Below, piece by piece: positions 45,865 through 53,866 of a DNA stretch of 64,000 nt. The position numbers and the translations under genes were made by a program. The notes below the pieces were generated by a model that was not told where the DNA came from, searched no databases, and saw only the letters and a program-made list of their open reading frames with translations. How positions within the stretch are numbered: position 1 is the stretch's first letter; each line of letters opens with the position of its first letter. The stretch comes from Lysobacter sp. FW306-1B-D06B (GTDB lineage Bacteria > Pseudomonadota > Gammaproteobacteria > Xanthomonadales > Xanthomonadaceae), in assembly GCF_038446665.1 (NCBI RefSeq), contig NZ_CP151802.1:620001-684000 (forward strand), read 5' to 3'.

Positions 45865-46623
45865 ATGGTGGATGTGGAGTTTCGCGTCGTTTCCGACCGG
45901 CGCGAAGGACTGCTGTTGGCGCTCGGCCAGGCGGTCATTGCCAGTGGCTTCACCTTGCTGCGCCAGCGCATGGCCGGCGGCACGGACGGTGTCGTGCTGA
46001 CGATGCTCGTGCGCGGCCCGCAGGCGCACCTGCCGGCACTGGAGGAAACCCTGGGCACGCACCCGCAGGTGCGCAGCTTCGAGGCAACGCGCCCCGAGGG
46101 CGAGCCCGAACGCGTGGCGGTTCCGCCGGACGCGGCCGACACGCAGGCACAGGCGCGCGCCAATGCCGTGCCCAGCCTGGCCGATTCGCGCCGCATCGAA
46201 GCGTTGCTGCCGCAACTGGCGCACGACTATCCGAACATCTTCGTGCCGCTGCTCGCGCTGGAGCGCGAACTGGCGGCCGACCAGCGCGAACCGGCGCTGC
46301 GTTACATCGGCCAGCGCGTCGGCACGTGGGTCTACAAGCGCGATTTCGCCCTCGGCGGCCAGCTGGCGCTGGGCGACGCGGTGCGCCACATCGCGCTGCC
46401 TGCGTTGCGCCAGATCGTGCAGGCGGAAATGCATGAGGACGCATTGCGCGTGCGCAACAGCCCCTTCTGCCATCGCGGCGGCCACGGTGCGTGCTGCCAT
46501 TTCCTGCGCGGCATGCTCGGCGGACTGCTCGGCGGCCCGCACGGCGCGGACGGCCTGCGCGTGGTGGAAACCCATTGCCGCAACACCGGCGCGGAGATCT
46601 GCAGCTTCGAATTCCACGACTGA
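45865..46623 (+). CDS. ACT-like plus V4R-type sensor protein
   Basis: 252 residues in two parts. The N-terminal 80 residues (VEFRVVSDRREGLLLALGQAVIAS, GVVLTMLVRGPQAHLPALEE) resemble an ACT-type ligand domain. The C-terminal 100 residues end with FCHRGGHGACCHFLRGMLGGLLGG and VVETHCRNTGAEICSFEF, the Cys-pair arrangement of V4R domains that bind small molecules or metal clusters. ATG 45865 has GGGGGGAGG upstream. No DNA-binding or enzymatic output domain is attached. A sensory role is inferred from the domain pair only. Confidence 0.7.
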   Translation: MVDVEFRVVSDRREGLLLALGQAVIASGFTLLRQRMAGGTDGVVLTMLVRGPQAHLPALEETLGTHPQVRSFEATRPEGEPERVAVPPDAADTQAQARANAVPSLADSRRIEALLPQLAHDYPNIFVPLLALERELAADQREPALRYIGQRVGTWVYKRDFALGGQLALGDAVRHIALPALRQIVQAEMHEDALRVRNSPFCHRGGHGACCHFLRGMLGGLLGGPHGADGLRVVETHCRNTGAEICSFEFHD

Positions 46624-46654
46624 GCTTGCCGAACCAACTAAGGAGGGTTGCGCC

Positions 46655-47401
46655 GTGCCGCACGATCACGTCGTCCAATGCGTCCATGATCCATTGCTGG
46701 TGATCCTGTCGTTCGTGGTGTCCGTGCTGGGCTCATTCACCGCATTGCAGCTTGCCGTCGCGATTCCGACGGCGCGCTCGGCCGCGCAGCGCTGCAGCGC
46801 GATCGTGTCTTCCGGCGCGGTGATGGGCGGCGGCGCGATCTGGGCCATGCACTTCATCGCGATGCTCGCCTGCCGCATGGATCTGGCGGTGTCTTACGAC
46901 CTGCGCATCACCGTGGCCTCGGCGCTGATCGCGATGGCCGCGTGCATGCTCGGGCTGGCCATCGCCGGCGTGGGCCGCTTCGGCTGGGGCAAGGTGTTCG
47001 CGGCCGGCATGTTCATGGGCCTGGGCATCACCGGCATGCACTACACCGGCATGAAGGCGATGCTGATGCCGGCGACGATCCGCTACGACATGACGCTGGT
47101 CGCGACATCCGGCGTGATCGCGGTGGTCGCCTCGATCGTCGCGCTGTGGCTGGCGTTCAACCTCCGCGGCTGGGTGCAGCGGCTGGGCAGCGCGCTGGCG
47201 ATGGGCGTGGCGGTGTGCGGCATGCACTACACCGGCATGCGCGCGGCGAGCTTCGTGCCGCGCGAAGACGCCATCGTCGCGACGGGACTGAGCGGGGCGC
47301 ACCTGGGCACGGGCCTGTTCGCGGTGGCCACGCTGCTGCTGGCGACGGTGCTCTCGATCAGCCTCGTCCGCCAGCGCCAGCGCGACGCCGTGCGGATCTG
47401 A
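46655..47401 (+). CDS. MHYT-domain integral membrane sensor
   Basis: 248 residues starting at GTG 46655, which has AAGGAGGG seven bases upstream. Seven hydrophobic segments are visible. The MHYT signatures are WAMHFIAMLA, GITGMHYTGMKAM and VCGMHYTGMRAAS, with repeated Met/His/Tyr positioned to bind copper and sense oxygen, CO or NO. In other proteins MHYT is fused to GGDEF/EAL or kinase domains, but here it stands alone. It follows the ACT-V4R gene after 31 bases. Confidence 0.88.
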   Translation: MPHDHVVQCVHDPLLVILSFVVSVLGSFTALQLAVAIPTARSAAQRCSAIVSSGAVMGGGAIWAMHFIAMLACRMDLAVSYDLRITVASALIAMAACMLGLAIAGVGRFGWGKVFAAGMFMGLGITGMHYTGMKAMLMPATIRYDMTLVATSGVIAVVASIVALWLAFNLRGWVQRLGSALAMGVAVCGMHYTGMRAASFVPREDAIVATGLSGAHLGTGLFAVATLLLATVLSISLVRQRQRDAVRI

Positions 47402-47564
47402 GTCAAGCCGGTGTGAAGACCGGTGAACGCGCCCGGCCCGCGCCATGCCAGGTGCGGGCTGTGCGCATTTATGGCGCCCATCACGGTCGTGGCCGCGTGG
47501 GCGCCGGCTATCATGTCGATCCGCTGCTGCGCCCCACGGCGCGGCGAATCGGCAAGGACATGCG

Positions 47565-47990
47565 ATGAAGATCGACGGCACCCGCACCAACGACCGCGCC
47601 ACCGAGCTGATCCTGGCCTACTACGCCGCATTCAACCGCGGTGACTGGGACGGCATGCTCGCGCTGCTCGGCGACGAGGTGGTGCACGACCTGAACCAGG
47701 GCCCGCGCGAGATCGGCCGCGAGGCGTTCTCCTCGTTCCTGCAGCGCATGCACCGCAGCTACCGCGAGCAACTGCACGACATCGTGGTGATGGTCTCGCC
47801 CGATGGCGCCCGCGCCGCGGCGGAGTACATCGTGCACGGCGAATACCTGGCCGACGACAGCGGCCTTCCGCCCGCGCACGGCCAGAAGTACGTCTTGCCG
47901 GGCGGCGCGTTCTTCGAAGTGCGCGAGGGACGCATCCACCGCGTGAGCAACTACTACAACCTCGAGGACTGGATCGCGCAGGTCGGCTGA
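47565..47990 (+). CDS. SnoaL-like/NTF2-fold protein
   Basis: 141 residues. ATELILAYYAAFNRGDWDGMLALLGDEVVHDLNQGP is the opening helix-strand of NTF2-like ketosteroid isomerase relatives, and YVLPGGAFFEVREGRIHRVSNYYNLEDWIAQV is the family-typical end. Acidic residues in the pocket are present but no catalytic dyad was identified. ATG 47565 has AAGGA upstream. Ligand and reaction unknown. Confidence 0.83.
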   Translation: MKIDGTRTNDRATELILAYYAAFNRGDWDGMLALLGDEVVHDLNQGPREIGREAFSSFLQRMHRSYREQLHDIVVMVSPDGARAAAEYIVHGEYLADDSGLPPAHGQKYVLPGGAFFEVREGRIHRVSNYYNLEDWIAQVG

Positions 47991-48038
47991 CGGCGCGCTC
48001 CGACGTTTCTTTTACCCCGGCTTCGCTACAGAAGCCGG

Positions 48039-49547
48039 ATGCAAGGATGGCTGCGATCTCCGGCCCTGTGGACCGCCGCGTTGGCGACGGTGCTGGCGCT
48101 CGCCTTCCTGGGCTCGCGCGGTCTGTGGGAACCGGACGAGGGTCGCTACACCAACGTCGCGCTGAACATGCTCGACAGCGGCGACTGGCTCAGTCCGCGC
48201 CGCAACGACGAAGTCGGCCACTGGACCAAGCCGCCGCTGACCTACTGGGCGATCGCCGCCAGCGTGGCGGTGTTCGGCCCGGTTGAATGGGCCGCGCGAC
48301 TGCCCGCCGCGCTGTCGTACCTGATGTGCGTGTGGCTGTGCTGGCGCATCGCGGCGCGGTTGGCGCCGGGCACGCGGGCGGCCGCGCCGGTCGTGTACGC
48401 GACGATGCTGTTTCCCTTCGGCGCATCGCAGCTCATCACCACCGATTACCTGCTCGCCGCATGGACCACGCTGGCGATGTGGGCGTTCGTCGAAGCACGC
48501 TTCGCCCCTTCGCCCCATCCGCGTCGCTGGATCGCGTTGATGTGGGCGGCGCTGGCGCTGGCCTTCATCACCAAAGGACCGGCGGGATTGTTCCCCTTGC
48601 CGGTGGTGCTGCTGTTCGATTTCCTCCTGCCGGGACGGCGCGCGCATCGCGTGCTGCAGTGGTTCGGGATGCTGCTGTTCGCGTTGCTTGCGTTGCCGTG
48701 GTACGTGGCGGTGTTTCACGGCAATCCGGGGCTGTTCGAATACTTCGTCGGCGACGAACTGGTCAACCGCATGACCACCGGCGAGTTCGGCCGCCACGCC
48801 GAGTGGTACGGCTGGATCGAGATCTACGTGCCCACGTTGATCCTCGGCACGCTGCCGTGGACACCGACGCTGTGGCGCTGGGCGCGCGGAATTCCAGCGT
48901 TGGTGCGTCCATGGTGGAAGGATCCGCAACGGCGTCAGCGCGATGCGCACTGGCTGCTGCTCGTGCTGTGGCTGCTGTTGCCGCTGCTGGTGTTCTGCTT
49001 CGCGCGTTCGCGCATGCCGTTGTACGTGCTGCCGCTGTTCGTGCCGATGGCGGTGATCGTCGCGCTGCAATGGACGCGCGAGGACCGCCACCTGCCGCCA
49101 TGGCCGCGCCTGCTCGCATGGGCCGTGCTGTTGCTGGCGATGAAGCTCGCCGCCGCGTGGTGGCCGACGCACAAGAACGCCGACGCCTGGGCCGAAGCGA
49201 TCACCGCGCGCGCGCCGGGGCCGATCCACGAGGTTGTCTTCGTCGAGGACATGGCGCGCTACGGGCTGCACCTGGCGTTAGGGGCCGAGATCGAGAAGAT
49301 CTCCCTGGATGCACTCCAGCAGCCGCGCTTCAACCCGCCTTACGACGAGCCGCTGGCCGTGGAGCTCGCCGAGCACGAAGCCGGCGTCGTCTGGATCTGC
49401 AAGCAGGCCGACTGGAAGACGGTGCGCGAGCGCATCCAAGCCTACGGCTATCGTGCGATCCCGCTGGGCGAGCCGTTCGAGCGGCGTGTGATGTTCCGCG
49501 TCGAACCGCGGCGTCAGCGCGGCGAGGACGCGCCCAGCGCGAGGTAA
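48039..49547 (+). CDS. ArnT-like membrane glycosyltransferase (GT-C)
   Basis: 502 residues with about ten membrane helices. The first periplasmic loop has GLWEPDEGRYTNVALNML, the DE/DxD-type catalytic acidic motif of the GT83/ArnT group, followed by WLSPRRNDEVGHWTKPPLTYWA. ALALAFITKGPAGLFPLPV and CFARSRMPLYVLPLFVPM are also typical. It transfers a sugar from an undecaprenyl carrier to lipid or protein in the periplasm; ArnT adds L-Ara4N to lipid A. The specific donor cannot be told. Its 3' end overlaps the convergent gene by 34 bases. Confidence 0.85.
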   Translation: MQGWLRSPALWTAALATVLALAFLGSRGLWEPDEGRYTNVALNMLDSGDWLSPRRNDEVGHWTKPPLTYWAIAASVAVFGPVEWAARLPAALSYLMCVWLCWRIAARLAPGTRAAAPVVYATMLFPFGASQLITTDYLLAAWTTLAMWAFVEARFAPSPHPRRWIALMWAALALAFITKGPAGLFPLPVVLLFDFLLPGRRAHRVLQWFGMLLFALLALPWYVAVFHGNPGLFEYFVGDELVNRMTTGEFGRHAEWYGWIEIYVPTLILGTLPWTPTLWRWARGIPALVRPWWKDPQRRQRDAHWLLLVLWLLLPLLVFCFARSRMPLYVLPLFVPMAVIVALQWTREDRHLPPWPRLLAWAVLLLAMKLAAAWWPTHKNADAWAEAITARAPGPIHEVVFVEDMARYGLHLALGAEIEKISLDALQQPRFNPPYDEPLAVELAEHEAGVVWICKQADWKTVRERIQAYGYRAIPLGEPFERRVMFRVEPRRQRGEDAPSAR

Positions 49548-50110
49548 TCCAAGCCCTGGCTCAGCAGCAGCCGCATCACGGATGCGCGTTCGGACACGGG
49601 TCGCGATTGCATCGCGTCCATCAGCCAGCCGACCGAACGGCAGCGTGCATCGTGATCCCCGCCGTTGAGTCCGGCGAGGAAGCCGTCGTTGAGCAGCGCC
49701 GCGCGCACGCCCGCGGCCTTGAGCGACTGCATCGCGGTGCCGGCGTCGTAAGGTTGGCGCGGGCTCTGCGCGGCGGTGATGAAGAAGTCGGTCGCCGCAT
49801 CGGCGAAGCGCAGGCGGCTTTGTTCGCTCAGCTGTGAGGCGATGCGGTTGTAGCCCTCCAGGCTGCGCTCCGCGTTCGGATCGAACAGCGCGCACAGCGT
49901 GCGCGAATCCTGCGGCGAGTTCGCACTGGCATGCACCGCCTGGAACAGCCCGTCCACGCTCGCATCCGGCGCGCGCAACAGCAGCTCGCGACCGTCGGCG
50001 AGCAGCGCGCCGGGATCGAAGCCCCAGTCGCTGAGGTCCTGCGCGGCGACAGGCGCCGTCACCAGGCCGATGAGGAGGGGCACAAGAATGTGGCGTCGGG
50101 CACGTGCCAT
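49514..50110 (-). CDS. secreted protein of unknown function
   Basis: 198 residues with a signal peptide (VPLLIGLVTAPVAAQ) and no membrane segment after it. The mature part is helical: LLRAPDASVDGLFQAVHAS, RIASQLSEQSRLRFADAATDFF and NDGFLAGLNGGDHDARCRSVGWL. Two Cys (in RTLCALF and ARCRSV) could form a disulphide. It overlaps the end of the glycosyltransferase gene by 34 bases in convergent orientation. No family was recognised. Confidence 0.7.
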   Translation of the reverse strand: MARARRHILVPLLIGLVTAPVAAQDLSDWGFDPGALLADGRELLLRAPDASVDGLFQAVHASANSPQDSRTLCALFDPNAERSLEGYNRIASQLSEQSRLRFADAATDFFITAAQSPRQPYDAGTAMQSLKAAGVRAALLNDGFLAGLNGGDHDARCRSVGWLMDAMQSRPVSERASVMRLLLSQGLDYLALGASSPR

Positions 50111-50346
50111 GGACGGTTCGCTTTGGTGGTCATCGACGGAAGGATCGTAGAGGGGCCTGGCTGAACGTCGCGACGGCGGCGTGCACGGCGCCGTGGCGAC
50201 GTCCAGGCCCCGGTCTCGAGCGCACTCCTTCCGGACTCCGCCCCAATGCCGGCAGCGCGCCCCGCCCCCCTCACGAAATAGTCGTATGGACGGTGCTCGC
50301 AGGCACGACCGAACTTGACGGGCTTCAAACCATTGGATGGTCTGTC

Positions 50347-52716
50347 ATGGCTCGGAATTCGGAAGTTTCGTTCTCGTTTGAAGCCGGTGATGTCGCGTTC
50401 GACGTCGTCCGGTTCGCACTTTCCGAAGGGGTTTCGCAACCCTTCCGCCTTGAGCTGGAGCTGTCCAGCTTCAACGGCTCCGTCGACGCGACGATGCTGC
50501 TGGACCGCGAGGCGACCTTCGCCATCGCGCGCGATGGCGTCGTGGAGCGCTCCGTGGTCGGCCTGGTCACCGCATTCGAGCAGGACGAGTCGGGCTTCCA
50601 CGCCACACGTTACCGGGCGGTCGTCGAGTCGCCGCTGGCGCGGCTTGGGCTTCGTTACGGCAGTCGCATTTTCCAGCAGGTCAGCGCACCCGAGGTACTT
50701 GCGACGCTGCTCAAGGAGCATCGGTTGCTCGATACGCGCACGGCCTTCTCAGGGGTTCACGAGCTTCGTCAGTACTGCGTGCAGTACCGCGAAGCCGATT
50801 CCGTATTCTTCCACCGCCTCGCCACAGAGGAAGGCATCGTTCATTGGAACCAGGGCTGCGACGGCCGGGCGACGGTCGTGCTGAGCGATCGCATCGACAG
50901 CGCGCCGATCCTCGACGGCCCCGTCCTCTATCAGCCGGCCCCGGCGGGTGACGCGCCCGGCCCGCATCTTTGGCACTTCGCTCATCGCCGCCAGCTCGCG
51001 CCCACGCGCATCACCCAGCGCGAGTACACGTTCCACAATCCGCGCTACGACCTCCAGCACGAAGCGAAGGCTTGGACGGCGGAAAGCGCCGTCGGTGATT
51101 ACGAGCATTACGACTACGCCGCCCGCTACAAGCGCGACGAGGCCGGAAAGCCGTTCACGCGCGCCAAGCTTTCAGGGCTGAGAAACGCCGCCGAGCATGC
51201 CCGCATCGAGGGCGACGATGCCCGGCTGTGGCCAGGCCTGGCCTTCGCCCTGACCGGCCATCCGAACGCGAAGTTCAACGACCGCTGGCGCGTGGTCTCG
51301 ATGCACCACATCGGTGAACAAGCGGTTAGCCAGGAAGCCGACGCGGCCGGCGCCGAACACGGCAACCGCTATTCCTACCAGGCCACTGTCGCCCCCGCCC
51401 ACTACGACTGGAAGCCGGAGCCCGCACCGCGTCCCGTGGTGGACGGCCCGCAGATCGCCCACGTCGTCGGTCCGGACAAAGAGGAAATCCACTGCGACGA
51501 ACACGGCCGCGTGCAGGTCTGGTTCCCCTGGGACCGCCAGGGACCGCGCGAGAACGCCACCTGCTGGATCCGGGTGTCGCAGGGGTGGGCCGGCACCCTG
51601 TATGGCTTCATGGCGCTGCCCCGCGTCGGCCACGAGGTCATCGTCGAATTCCTCGAAGGCGACCCCGACCAGCCCATCGTCACCGGCCGCGCGTACCACG
51701 CCGCCAACCGCCCGCCCTACGAGCTCCCGCGCCACAAGACGCGCACCACGTTCAAGACGCAAACCCACAAGGGCGAGGGCTACAACGAGCTGCGTTTCGA
51801 GGATGAAGCCGGGCAGGAAGAGATCTTCGTCCACGCGCAGAAGGACCAGAACATCGTCGTCGAACATGACGAGACAACGAAGATCGGTCACGACCGCAGC
51901 GAAGACGTCGGCAACGACGAAACGATCGCCATCGGCCACGATCGCAAGGAGACCGTCGGCAACGACGAGACCCTGAGCATCGGCCAGGACCGGCGCGAAA
52001 CGCTGGGTCGCGACCACGTGATCGGCATTGGAAGAAGTCGCCAGCTCACCGTGGCGAAAGACCTGATCGAAGACGTCGGCAACGTCCGCACCGAGAAGAC
52101 CGCCACCGATCGCAGGGCCGAGACGGGCGGGCATTACGAACACAAGGTGTCCGGACGAATCGACATCGAAGCCGGCGAGCGCATCACGCACCGCACGCAG
52201 GTTCTTGAGCTGTCCGCATCGCAAACGTTCGTCCTGCGCGGTCCGGGCGGCACCATCACCATCAATCGCGATGGCGTGACGCTGGAAGGGTTGCAGCACG
52301 TGCTCAAGGGCCCCGTGGCGTTCCAAAGCCACGGCGAGGGCAACGCGCTGCAGATGCTGGGAACGCCACGCGAAGCCCTGCTCGGCGATCCCATCGAGCT
52401 CAACTACCACTACGACGATCTCCAACCCATCGCCCGCGCGCCGTATCGGCTGCTGTTCGAGGACGGAACGGTTCTGGAAGGACAGCTGGATGAGAAGGGA
52501 CATGCGCTGATCGAGAACGCGCCGCCGTTCGCCTACAAGCTCGAGCTGGGCGAAGACCCGCGCACCTGGACGCCGGACAAAGCCGAACCGGAGCCCGACT
52601 ACAAACGCGATTCGATCCAGGCCACCGCCCGCACGGAGCTGGAACGCGAAATGGAAGCCCTGCGACGCAACGGGCACGAGCGCAAGCCCCGCACGTACTA
52701 CCGGGAGGATCTGTAA
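50347..52716 (+). CDS. vgrG: type VI secretion spike protein VgrG
   Basis: 789 residues. An N-terminal gp27-like region (about 1-370, FSFEAGDVAFDVVRFALSEG, FFHRLATEEGIVHWN) is followed by the OB-fold/gp5 part with EEIHCDEHGRVQVWFPWDR, CWIRVSQGWAG and GFMALPRVGHEVIVEFLEGDP. Next comes a needle of GHDRxExVGNDET repeats, and a DUF2345-type beta-prism. A C-terminal extension (PIARAPYRLLFEDGTVLEGQL) resembles a transthyretin-like adaptor. No TssB/C/A genes are in the window. The stop overlaps the next ATG (TAATG). Confidence 0.93.
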   Translation: MARNSEVSFSFEAGDVAFDVVRFALSEGVSQPFRLELELSSFNGSVDATMLLDREATFAIARDGVVERSVVGLVTAFEQDESGFHATRYRAVVESPLARLGLRYGSRIFQQVSAPEVLATLLKEHRLLDTRTAFSGVHELRQYCVQYREADSVFFHRLATEEGIVHWNQGCDGRATVVLSDRIDSAPILDGPVLYQPAPAGDAPGPHLWHFAHRRQLAPTRITQREYTFHNPRYDLQHEAKAWTAESAVGDYEHYDYAARYKRDEAGKPFTRAKLSGLRNAAEHARIEGDDARLWPGLAFALTGHPNAKFNDRWRVVSMHHIGEQAVSQEADAAGAEHGNRYSYQATVAPAHYDWKPEPAPRPVVDGPQIAHVVGPDKEEIHCDEHGRVQVWFPWDRQGPRENATCWIRVSQGWAGTLYGFMALPRVGHEVIVEFLEGDPDQPIVTGRAYHAANRPPYELPRHKTRTTFKTQTHKGEGYNELRFEDEAGQEEIFVHAQKDQNIVVEHDETTKIGHDRSEDVGNDETIAIGHDRKETVGNDETLSIGQDRRETLGRDHVIGIGRSRQLTVAKDLIEDVGNVRTEKTATDRRAETGGHYEHKVSGRIDIEAGERITHRTQVLELSASQTFVLRGPGGTITINRDGVTLEGLQHVLKGPVAFQSHGEGNALQMLGTPREALLGDPIELNYHYDDLQPIARAPYRLLFEDGTVLEGQLDEKGHALIENAPPFAYKLELGEDPRTWTPDKAEPEPDYKRDSIQATARTELEREMEALRRNGHERKPRTYYREDL

Positions 52717-53669
52717 TGAGCACGCTGGACGACATCGAGAAGTTCGTGACGGACCTGATCCTGGGCGACTTCAGCGAAGACGCATCGACGTCGGCGATGG
52801 TGGTGGGCGGCCTGATCTCGCTGATTCCGGTGGTGGATCAGGTGATGGACGCGCGCGACGTGTCGGCCTGCCTGTTCCGCATCAACAAGAAGGGCGGCTT
52901 CGCGCACGCGACCATCGACGACCACATGAGCCTGGGATTCGCCGCGTTCGGCGTGATTCCGGAGATCGGCAGCGCGTTCAAGACGGTCTTCAAGCCGCTG
53001 TGGAAGGAGCGGCGTCTGGCCAAGACCGGCCTTCGCACGGGCGTGGACATGGTCGAGCGCATGCTCGGCGTGGGCAAGGGCGGTGCGGTGCGCTGGATCC
53101 GCAAGTTGAACTGGGTGGGTTACACATCGCAGGCGATCACGCTGAGCAACCAGGCGTTGAACGCCTGCATCGAGATGCTGGATTACATCGGCTCGGGTGT
53201 GTGGTGGCTGCCCGAATCGCTGGAAGCGAAGGCACGCAGCATCGCCACGAACATGCGCCAGATGCGCGGCAAGCTGGATGCGCCGATCAGGCAGGGAGTG
53301 GCGCAGATGCGCAGCTTCCTGGAAGAGATGCTGGGCGAGGACGCGGCGGCGATCGCGATGCGCTTGGGTGAAGAGGGCGTGGCGCGTGCGGGTACGGGCG
53401 GGCGTCGCAGTGGTGGTCATTCGCCGCATGCGGGCGTGACGCATGGCGGTGGTCACGGCGGTGGTGCGGGCGGCAAGGGAGGCTCCGGCCATGGCGGTGG
53501 GACCAGTGGCAAGGGAACCGCCGATCACGGCACATCGCCGAGTCGTCACGATGCGCCGGCGCCGGCCAACCGCACCGGCCATCCATCGGGGCATGACGGG
53601 GCATCTCCGAACCGACACGACACACCGGCGCCGAGCTGGTTACTTCGCTTCAGGCTGGCTCGCACCTGA
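52716..53669 (+). CDS. VgrG-linked effector-like protein, frame apparently broken at the 3' end
   Basis: 317 residues as read, starting one base into the vgrG stop with GGAGGA upstream. Two hydrophobic segments (VVGGLISLIPVVDQVMDARD and LGFAAFGVIPEIGSAFKTVF) sit near the N-terminus as in T6SS effectors that cross a membrane. Residues 225-300 are Gly/His/Ser/Pro low-complexity. The last eight residues (WLLRFRLART) read into a different frame from the following C-terminal-like sequence. The toxin tip is not recognised; it is probably incomplete. Confidence 0.7.
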   Translation: MSTLDDIEKFVTDLILGDFSEDASTSAMVVGGLISLIPVVDQVMDARDVSACLFRINKKGGFAHATIDDHMSLGFAAFGVIPEIGSAFKTVFKPLWKERRLAKTGLRTGVDMVERMLGVGKGGAVRWIRKLNWVGYTSQAITLSNQALNACIEMLDYIGSGVWWLPESLEAKARSIATNMRQMRGKLDAPIRQGVAQMRSFLEEMLGEDAAAIAMRLGEEGVARAGTGGRRSGGHSPHAGVTHGGGHGGGAGGKGGSGHGGGTSGKGTADHGTSPSRHDAPAPANRTGHPSGHDGASPNRHDTPAPSWLLRFRLART

Positions 53670-53866
53670 CCGCGCTTGGCAGGATCCTGGAGGAGGGACT
53701 TGTGGCGCAGCCAGCGGCGGCACAGAAGCATGCGCCAGAACACGCAAGCCACGAAGTCTTCAAGAAGTACGGCGACGCCGATCTAGTTTTGGCAGAACAG
53801 ACCTATGCACGACAAGGCGTGGCAAAGCCAAGCAGACAGCGCACCAATCGCGGGAGGGGCAAGTGA
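53597..53866 (+). pseudogene. out-of-frame C-terminal part of the effector gene
   Basis: In the third frame the sequence is open from 53597 and, from GAG at 53633, reads ELVTSLQAGSHLTALGRILE, then EEGLVAQPAAAQKHAPEH, FKKYGDADLVLAEQTYARQ to a TGA at 53864-53866. This stop shares one base with the next gene's ATG (TGATG), exactly like the other junctions of this operon. It therefore looks like the true 3' end of the upstream effector, separated from it by a one-base shift near 53630. Codons are less GC-rich than in vgrG. No start codon or ribosome-binding site of its own was found. Confidence 0.65.

Noticed and set aside
53443-53865. Reading the immunity gene from an earlier upstream start in the same frame
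   Set aside because: The extension lies inside the effector's low-complexity region, is Arg-rich and has no ribosome-binding site; ATG 53866 has GGGAGGGG upstream.
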